From contig DASZZX010000158.1 in the NCBI GenBank assembly GCA_036260415.1, forward strand, positions 1 through 12,656: 12,656 bases of DNA. Reading direction: 5' to 3'. Positions within the stretch are counted from its first letter, which is position 1. Each line of letters starts with the position of its first letter. Source of the stretch: DASZZX01 sp036260415 (GTDB lineage Bacteria > Actinomycetota > Nitriliruptoria > Nitriliruptorales > JAHWKO01). The translations under genes and the position numbers were made by a program. The notes beneath the pieces are model-generated. The model did no database searches. It worked only from the letters and a program-made list of their open reading frames with translations, and was not told the DNA's origin. Shown here piece by piece: positions 8,438-12,656 of this stretch.

Positions 8438-8773
8438 GGTCTCTCCTTCGGCGGTCGATGTCGTGTCGTCGGAGCGGTCAGACGGAGGGACGGAGCCTGG
8501 GAGCCGGGTGAAGGCTGCGGGAGCCGTTCGGCGGCCCCATCCCCCCGTCGGGCGGCTCCGAGTCGGTGCTCGCCACCTGCGGTCGCGGACTCGTTCGGCG
8601 AGCCACTACCAGTGAAGGGCATCCCGCTAACTATTGCAAGCGAGAAGGCCCGACGTCCGTGGGGGGTGCGCACCCAGCGCCCGTGGCCGATGATGCCAGC
8701 GTGGCGCTTGTGGAGGATGAGGATATCGGTGCCGCGGATGACCCACGACGCGGCGGCTCCGCGCGTGCACACG
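8438..8773. other. 336-bp gap: candidate promoter plus coding-like remnant
   Basis: No convincing intact gene lies here. Near 8628-8640 there is the most AT-rich patch of the neighbourhood (CTAACTATTGCAAG). Right of it, a minus-strand frame from about 8772 to 8644 shows strong G/C third-base bias. Its translation includes IRGTDILILHKRHAGIIGHG and then RWVRTPHGRRAF, which looks coding, but it has no good start with SD and no stop before 8293. A 12-bp palindrome GGGTGCGCACCC overlaps this segment. The stretch 8450-8610 shows only GC-rich leader sequence with a weak stem around GGACTCG/CGAGCC. Confidence 0.4.
8611..8639 (-). promoter_or_regulatory. Candidate promoter for the H1/HbhA-like gene
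   Basis: On the minus strand TTGCAA (8639-8634) is followed after 17 nt by TTCACT (8616-8611), an acceptable -35/-10 pair in a locally AT-rich patch. It would leave a leader of about 165 nt before the ATG at 8437. The -10 match is weak. Confidence 0.3.
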
Positions 8774-9184
8774 CTAGCACAGGGGCGGTGTCGACCCCAC
8801 GCCGGGGCTGGGCCGCACGGACGTGAGATGAGCCTCCAGCAGGTCCCCGAGCATCGCGCGCACCGGCCCGAACGAGAGCGAGAGGACCCGGTCGGCGCGA
8901 GCCGCGAGCGTTCGCCACCAGCGCGGATGTGCGTGCGCGAGGGCGCCCGCCACCAGGAGGTCGGCGACGTCGGTGGCGGCCCGCGGCAGAGCCGTGTGGT
9001 GCACGCCCACGAAGGAGTACCCGCGCGCCTCCAGCTCGGGCTGTGCGCGCAGCCCATCGAGCGAGCTCACGGACACGGAGACGCGGAACCCGAGCGGCAC
9101 GGGCGGGAGGTCGCGCGCCCAGCCGGCCGGCGCTGGCAGACGCAGGAGGACCGCCTCGGGCGTGTCCCCGGGGAGAGGTCGCAC
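8774..9184 (-). CDS. Uncharacterised protein of about 136 residues
   Basis: I do not recognise this family. The frame has nearly constant G/C at third codon positions and a plausible globular composition, so I think it is real. I chose GTG 9184, which has AAGG 6 nt upstream (9194-9191); an in-frame GTG at 9220 would add 12 Arg/Pro-rich residues and lacks an SD. Visible stretches include a beta-like LGFRVSVSVSSLDGL (about 31-46), YSFVGVHHTALPR (about 55-67), and helical ATDVADLLVAGALAHAHP and FGPVRAMLGDLLEAH. There is no signal peptide or TM segment. His and Trp are clustered (HAHPRWWRTL). It is divergent from the oxidoreductase gene with a 170-bp gap, so the two may share regulation. Confidence 0.65.
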   Translation of the reverse strand: MRPLPGDTPEAVLLRLPAPAGWARDLPPVPLGFRVSVSVSSLDGLRAQPELEARGYSFVGVHHTALPRAATDVADLLVAGALAHAHPRWWRTLAARADRVLSLSFGPVRAMLGDLLEAHLTSVRPSPGVGSTPPLC

Positions 9185-9254
9185 CTCGGACCTTCGGGTG
9201 GGGGGGCGGCATCGTGACACCCCCGCGCCCCGGAGTCACGGACCCCCGTCTGGT

Positions 9255-9260
9255 TACCCT
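9255..9260 (+). promoter_or_regulatory. Possible -10 hexamer upstream of the oxidoreductase gene
   Basis: TACCCT fits TANNNT in the divergent gap 9185-9354 and would give a leader of roughly 90 nt. I see no clear -35 partner, so this is weak. Confidence 0.2.
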
Positions 9261-9354
9261 CGACCGAGCGGCGAGCTGGCGGCCGCCGAGACCTGACGGT
9301 GTGTGGCGGCCCAGCGCGCGACCGCGGGTTGCGGTGCGAGCGGAGGTCGTTCGG

Positions 9355-10449
9355 GTGCGCACGCTGACGCTGCTGGGGGCCAGCGGCTACACGGGACGGC
9401 TGGTCGCGCGTTCGCTCGATCGACGCGGCGTGACGTTCGTCGCTGCGGGGCGTGACCCCGATCGGGTCCGCGCAGCGGTCGACGGCTTGGGGGCGGTGAG
9501 CGACGTGGCGACCGCGGATGTCGGGGAGCCGCGCACGCTGCGCACGCTCGCGGAGGCAACCGACGTGCTGGCGACGACCGTCGGACCGTTCGCCGACCTC
9601 GGCCGCCCGGTGCTCGACGCTGCGATCGCGGGGCGTGCCCACTACCTGGACTCGGCCGGCGAGCAGGCGTTCCTGTATTGGGCCTTCCACGAGCGGAGCG
9701 CGGCCGCTGGCGCGGCGGGTGTGACCGCCGTGCCCGCCAGCGGGTTCGACTACCTGCTGGGTGACCTGCTCACGCACGTGGCGGCGCGTGAGGTACAGGC
9801 GCCCCGCGAGGCGCACGTGGCCTACCTGGTGCGGGGGAGCGCTTTGTGGGCCTCCCGCGGCACGCGTGCGTCGATCGCCGGCGTGCTGGGGCGCCCCGTC
9901 CTCGCGTACGACGGCGAACTGGTCGAGGAGGAGCTCGGGCAGACGCGTCGCCCCACATGGTTCCCCCGGCCGGTCGGGCCCCGGCACGCGGTGGGCGCAC
10001 CGGGTGGCGAGCCGCTGTCGGTGCCCCGCCACGTGCGAGGGGTCCAGGTGGTGCGCACCTACGTGGCGGTGCCGGGCGTGCTGGCCGACCTGGGCCAGAT
10101 CGTCTCGGCGGTGGCGCGGTGGGGTCCCGTGGCGTCCGCGCTGCGCCGGGTGCTCGCGGCCGGGCCGGAGGGCCCTTCGGAGGCGGCTCGACGCAGGGTG
10201 CGGTGGGCCTGCGTCGCCGAGGTCACCGGGGAGGACGGCGTGGCCCGGGCGTGGGCGTACGGTCACGACGTCTACGGCCTGACCGCCGAGGCGATGAGCG
10301 CGGTCGCCCACCGACTGCTGACGGGCGAGGCGCACGCAACAGGCGTGGTCGCCCCCGCCGAGGCGTTCGCCGCCGACGAGCTGCTGGACGACCTCGCCGC
10401 GCACTCGGACCTGCGGTGGTCGGTGCGGGCGCCGGGCAGCGCGGCGTGA
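9355..10449 (+). CDS. Saccharopine dehydrogenase-like NAD(P)-binding oxidoreductase
   Basis: A 364-residue protein with an N-terminal Rossmann fold. The GTG start at 9355 has GGAGG at 9342-9346 with 8 nt spacing. The nucleotide loop is LLGASGYTGRLVARSL (residues 6-21), which is the form found in the saccharopine dehydrogenase NADP-binding family. That family also includes mycobacterial trans-acting enoyl reductases of lipid synthesis. Further family-like pieces are FVAAGRDPDRVRA, TDVLATTVGPFADLGRPVLD, HYLDSAGEQAFL and VTAVPASGFDYLLGDLL. The C-terminal half has the expected mixed fold and ends with YGHDVYGLTAEAMSAVAHRL and a helical tail, as in these reductases. True lysine-pathway saccharopine dehydrogenase is unlikely given the lack of pathway neighbours. 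The substrate is unknown; a membrane-lipid or enoyl substrate is a family-based guess. Confidence 0.9.
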   Translation: MRTLTLLGASGYTGRLVARSLDRRGVTFVAAGRDPDRVRAAVDGLGAVSDVATADVGEPRTLRTLAEATDVLATTVGPFADLGRPVLDAAIAGRAHYLDSAGEQAFLYWAFHERSAAAGAAGVTAVPASGFDYLLGDLLTHVAAREVQAPREAHVAYLVRGSALWASRGTRASIAGVLGRPVLAYDGELVEEELGQTRRPTWFPRPVGPRHAVGAPGGEPLSVPRHVRGVQVVRTYVAVPGVLADLGQIVSAVARWGPVASALRRVLAAGPEGPSEAARRRVRWACVAEVTGEDGVARAWAYGHDVYGLTAEAMSAVAHRLLTGEAHATGVVAPAEAFAADELLDDLAAHSDLRWSVRAPGSAA

Positions 10450-10476
10450 GCGTCGCTCCTCGGGAACGGCGTGAGA

Positions 10477-10507
10477 GCCGCTGTCGTCGGTCGGCTCGGA
10501 CAGCGGC
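10477..10507 (+). promoter_or_regulatory. Stem-loop abutting the SD of the HIT gene
   Basis: GCCGCTGTC (10477-10485) and GACAGCGGC (10499-10507) form a perfect 9-bp stem with a 13-nt loop. The GGAGG SD of the HIT gene starts at the very next base (10508). It could end the upstream transcript, protect a processed end, or tune ribosome access. There is no T-run. Confidence 0.45.
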
Positions 10508-10519
10508 GGAGGTTGTCTC

Positions 10520-10939
10520 GTGAGCCCGGACGCGTGTGTGTTCTGCCGGGTCGTCGCCGGCGACACGGCGGCGCACGTGGTGGTGGATGAGGCGGCGGCC
10601 GTCGCGTTCCTCGACCGCCGCCCTCTGTTCCCCGGGCACTGCCTCGTGGTGCCGCGCGCCCATCACGAGACGCTGACCGACCTGCCGCCCGAGGACGTCG
10701 GGGCCTTCTTCCAGGTGGTACGCCGGCTGTGCGCGGCCGTCCCCGTCGCGGTCGACGCGCTCGGCAGCTTCGCGGCGGTGAACAACCGCGTCAGCCAGAG
10801 CGTCCCCCACCTGCACGTGCACGTGGTGCCGCGCCGGCCCAAGGACGGGCTGCGCGGCTTCTTCTGGCCGCGCACGCAGTACGAGTCGGAACAGCACGCC
10901 GCCGACGTGGCCGCGGCGATCCGCGCCGCGCTGCGGTGA
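10520..10939 (+). CDS. HIT-family (histidine triad) nucleotide hydrolase/transferase
   Basis: A 139-residue HIT protein, expected to act on adenosine phosphoramidates, dinucleoside polyphosphates or similar nucleotides in the cytoplasm. The GTG start at 10520 has GGAGG at 10508-10512 with 7 nt spacing. The N-terminal CVFCRVVAGDTAAHVVVDE (6-24) is the usual HIT opening with a C-x-x-C pair. FPGHCLVVPRAHHETLTDL (37-55) forms the central strand region. The triad is HLHVHVV with His97, His99 and His101; His99 should be the nucleophile. It is preceded by NNRVSQSVP (88-96), which corresponds to the usual N-x-G-x-x-A-G-Q-x-V pattern. The C-terminal GFFWPRTQYES resembles actinobacterial HIT subfamilies. 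It follows the oxidoreductase gene after 70 nt on the same strand and may be co-transcribed with it. Confidence 0.95.
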   Translation: MSPDACVFCRVVAGDTAAHVVVDEAAAVAFLDRRPLFPGHCLVVPRAHHETLTDLPPEDVGAFFQVVRRLCAAVPVAVDALGSFAAVNNRVSQSVPHLHVHVVPRRPKDGLRGFFWPRTQYESEQHAADVAAAIRAALR

Positions 10940-10979
10940 GGCCACCACATGGCAGTCAGCCCGTGGGCCCCGTCCGGCC

Positions 10980-11951
10980 TCAGCGCAGCGCGTCGAGCAC
11001 GATCAGGCCCCACAGCAGCGCCACGACCAGGGAGTTGAAGGTCGTGTGCCACACCGTCGAATGCAGCACCGCGGCCGCCTGCCGCTGCTCGGGTTCCAGC
11101 CGCGCCCCGGCGGACGCGGGTGCCCCGCGCTCGCGAGTCGGGACCACGGCGGTCGTCTCGCGTGCCCCGGCGCGTCGGGTGGCGGTGGCGGTCGTCTCGC
11201 GTGTGGCGTACTGCCGCGGGGCGGTGGCGCTGGTTGCTGGTCGGCCGTCCCTCGATGACGCGGTGGCGATCGTCCCGTGTGCCTCCTCGCGCGGCAACGC
11301 CGCCGCGAGCTGACGCAGCCGGGCGCTGGCCGCCGCCCGCCGCGCCCGCCGGGTCGGTCGGTACACACGAGCCACCACGCCGGGCAGGTCGGCCTCCTCC
11401 GCCTGCCGGTAGGCGCGGCGGTACACGCGGCCGTAGGCGTACCCGGCGATGGAGATCGCCAGCGCCGCTGCCAGCGGCACAAGCACCACCATGTGCACCA
11501 GCCCGAACCGCACAGCGGACAGCAGCTCCCCCCGGCGGTCGGTCGCCTCGAGCCCAGCACGGAAGATCTCCTCCTCCACGAACGCCAGCCACGGCAGCAA
11601 CAGGGCCAGGAAGCCGAGGAACACCGTGGCCAGCCCCGCGAGGGCCCAGTCCGGACCGACGTCCGGCGCCCGGGTGCGGCTGGCCGCCTCCTCCAGCGGT
11701 GTGAACACCGCGTTGCCGGCGAACCCCACCAGCTCGCCCAACCCGATGCGCAGCGATGGGATGGCAAGCAGCAGGTAGCCGGTGACCGCAACGACCACGA
11801 GCAGCGTGCCGGCGCCGGCCAGGTGCCGCGGGCGGACGGAGCGCCACACGGCCACCGCCAGTGCCCGGTTGCGCCACGCCACACCCGACGCCCGTAGCAG
11901 GAGCAGCAGCACGGCCGCGGCGATCGCGAGGCGGACCGGGCCATTGGACAT
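10980..11951 (-). CDS. CPBP (Abi/Rce1-type) intramembrane protease-like protein with a repeat-bearing hydrophilic insert
   Basis: A 323-residue multi-pass membrane protein. The three CPBP motif groups are visible in order: EEEIFR (126-131, EExxxR), FGLVH (149-153, FxxxH) and HTTFN (302-306, HxxxN), each within or near a hydrophobic helix. Other likely TM segments are about 7-20, 47-66, 103-123, 155-172 and 303-321. In this superfamily the Glu and His residues form the active site of intramembrane endoproteases such as Rce1; bacterial members act in prenyl-protein-like cleavage, bacteriocin self-immunity or unknown roles. Unusually, about 110 hydrophilic residues (about 180-290) lie between motifs 2 and 3. 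This insert holds four 13-residue Thr/Ala/Arg repeats (226-277). The ATG at 11951 has no strong SD. The gene is convergent with the HIT gene, 40 nt away, and divergent from the coiled-coil gene at 12041. The substrate is unknown. Confidence 0.82.
   Translation of the reverse strand: MSNGPVRLAIAAAVLLLLLRASGVAWRNRALAVAVWRSVRPRHLAGAGTLLVVVAVTGYLLLAIPSLRIGLGELVGFAGNAVFTPLEEAASRTRAPDVGPDWALAGLATVFLGFLALLLPWLAFVEEEIFRAGLEATDRRGELLSAVRFGLVHMVVLVPLAAALAISIAGYAYGRVYRRAYRQAEEADLPGVVARVYRPTRRARRAAASARLRQLAAALPREEAHGTIATASSRDGRPATSATAPRQYATRETTATATRRAGARETTAVVPTRERGAPASAGARLEPEQRQAAAVLHSTVWHTTFNSLVVALLWGLIVLDALR
11121..11276 (-). repeat. Four 39-bp tandem units inside the CPBP gene
   Basis: Reading the minus strand, four consecutive 39-nt units encode GTIATASSRDGRP, ATSATAPRQYATR, ETTATATRRAGAR and ETTAVVPTRERGA. 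T at position 2 and A at position 4 are kept in all four. At DNA level GCGGTCGTCTCGCGTG recurs at 11149 and 11188 exactly 39 nt apart, and a diverged ATCGTCCCGTGTG at 11269 stays in phase. The multiple-of-three length keeps the frame whatever the copy number. Confidence 0.75.
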
Positions 11952-11968
11952 AGGGCGAGGCTAGCCGG

Positions 11969-11996
11969 GTCGACCTCCGCACCCGCTCGCTAGGGT
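11969..11996 (+). promoter_or_regulatory. Candidate promoter for the coiled-coil membrane protein gene
   Basis: GTCGAC (11969-11974) and TAGGGT (11991-11996) are spaced by 16 nt in the 89-bp divergent gap. This fits a loose -35/TANNNT pair and would give a leader of about 38 nt. The opposite-strand CPBP promoter must lie in the same gap, but I cannot point to it. Confidence 0.35.
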
Positions 11997-12040
11997 CGGC
12001 GTGGACGCAGCGGCACATCCGCGGCAGCGAGGAGGTCATC

Positions 12041-12634
12041 GTGAGCGTCGCAGGAACGGCCACGCGCGTCCGTGAGAAGGTCGAGGACCGACTCACGCCT
12101 GACCGCAGCCGGACGGAGCGGCTGGTCGATGCGGTGACGCCCAACCGCAGCCGGACGGAGCGGCTGGTCGAGGCCGTGACGCCCAACGGCAGCACCACCG
12201 ATCGGGTGGCCGAGGCGGTGGAGCGTGGCACAGAACCGGCGCGCGAGGCGATCGCGCGTCTGGAACCGGCCGTCGAACGGCTGGTCGAGCGGTTGGAGTC
12301 CGCCCGCGAGAGCCTGAACGCCGCGGAGGAGGCAGCGGAGCGCGCGGCCGAGCGGGTCGCGGAGCGCAGCCGTGAGGCAGCCGAGCGCGTCGCCAGCTAC
12401 CTGGAGGAGCACGTCGATGAGGAGACCGTCCGCACGTGGGGACCGCGCTTCGCGTTTACCCTGACGGGCTTCCTGGCCGGCTTCCTGTTGGGATGGCTCG
12501 TCGGGCGTTCGCGCCAGCGCGAACCGGACCTGTGGGACGAGTCGGCTGGTGGGTTGGCCCAGGCGCCTCGCCACGACGTCGACATCGAGGTGCCACGTAG
12601 CGCGGCCGGCGGCTCGGGGGACGCTCAAGGCTGA
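12041..12634 (+). CDS. Coiled-coil protein with N-terminal 14-residue repeats and one C-terminal TM helix
   Basis: A 197-residue protein I cannot assign to a named family. The GTG start at 12041 has a very strong SD, GAGGAGG at 12029-12035 with 5 nt spacing, suggesting high expression. Residues 18-59 are three 14-residue repeats of the form T-P-[DN]-x-S-x-T-[ED]-R-[LV]-[VA]-[DE]-A. Residues 60-125 are a long Glu/Arg/Ala amphipathic helix region (EPAVERLVERLESARESLN, then ERAAERVAERSREAAERVA), reminiscent of apolipoprotein-like or coiled-coil helices. One hydrophobic helix follows, FAFTLTGFLAGFLLGWLVG (about 137-155), then a basic R-S-R-Q-R stop and a polar tail. With no signal peptide, the coil is probably cytoplasmic and tethered to the membrane. 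It is divergent from the CPBP gene. Possible roles are an envelope or membrane-surface scaffold, or a protease substrate or partner; both are inference. Confidence 0.85.
   Translation: MSVAGTATRVREKVEDRLTPDRSRTERLVDAVTPNRSRTERLVEAVTPNGSTTDRVAEAVERGTEPAREAIARLEPAVERLVERLESARESLNAAEEAAERAAERVAERSREAAERVASYLEEHVDEETVRTWGPRFAFTLTGFLAGFLLGWLVGRSRQREPDLWDESAGGLAQAPRHDVDIEVPRSAAGGSGDAQG
12092..12217 (+). repeat. Three 42-bp tandem units in the coiled-coil gene
   Basis: Units at 12092-12133, 12134-12175 and 12176-12217 encode LTPDRSRTERLVDA, VTPNRSRTERLVEA and VTPNGSTTDRVAEA. The first two share the DNA stretch CCGCAGCCGGACGGAGCGG without change, which suggests a recent duplication; the third is diverged. 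Confidence 0.85.
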
Positions 12635-12656
12635 GGCCCGCGGCGACATCGACGAT

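Noticed and set aside
8580..8660. Possible tRNA or small structured RNA around GGACTCGTTCGGCGAGCC
   Set aside because: I could not build an acceptor stem, anticodon arm and T-arm together; only one weak bulged stem is present.
10663..12231. 522-codon minus-strand open frame spanning the HIT, CPBP and coiled-coil genes
   Set aside because: It overlaps three better-supported genes. Its repeated LGVTASTSRSVRLR stretch is only the reverse reading of the 42-bp repeats in the coiled-coil gene.

Overview
The window is very GC-rich throughout. It has strong G/C bias at third codon positions, frequent GTG starts and Shine-Dalgarno (SD) sequences of the GGAGG type. Together with the protein families present this fits a high-GC actinobacterium, possibly a deep-branching class; that placement is inference from composition and style. 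There are no rRNA, tRNA, CRISPR or transposase genes that I can recognise. Because the GC content is so high, long antisense open frames shadow almost every real gene and have been left out.

Layout. (1) 1-1607, minus: 5' part of a biotin carboxylase-type acyl-CoA carboxylase subunit, running off the left edge. (2) 1722-4524, plus: a block of three genes: a Gmad2-type lipoprotein, a K+-channel-like membrane protein with an unorthodox filter, and an MscS-type mechanosensitive channel. (3) 4547-6984, minus: methylcrotonyl-CoA carboxylase carboxyltransferase (mccB) overlapping by 4 nt with a LiuC-type enoyl-CoA hydratase. Regions 1 and 3 together look like a leucine/isovalerate degradation (liu) cluster split by the membrane-protein block. 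(4) 6985-7617: a set of about three 63-bp degenerate tandem units, then yqeY on the minus strand. (5) 7618-8773: a strong stem-loop, a Lys/Ala-rich H1/HbhA-like protein on the minus strand, and a 336-bp gap with a candidate promoter and a coding-like remnant. (6) 8774-10939: an unrecognised minus-strand protein divergent from a saccharopine dehydrogenase-like oxidoreductase, followed by a HIT-family hydrolase. (7) 10980-12634: a CPBP-type intramembrane protease with an internal 13-residue repeat insert, divergent from a tail-anchored coiled-coil protein with its own 14-residue repeats.

How the genes may work together. MccB should pair with the biotin carboxylase subunit to carboxylate 3-methylcrotonyl-CoA to 3-methylglutaconyl-CoA, which the LiuC-type hydratase then hydrates to HMG-CoA. 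The channel-like protein and MscS sit in tandem and could both serve osmotic or ion homeostasis. The rightmost divergent pair shares an 89-bp promoter region and both proteins carry in-frame short tandem repeats, which makes a functional link worth testing. I found no clear defence or mobile system. The least explained items are the repeat-bearing protease/coiled-coil pair, the altered channel filter, and the 63-bp repeats behind yqeY.
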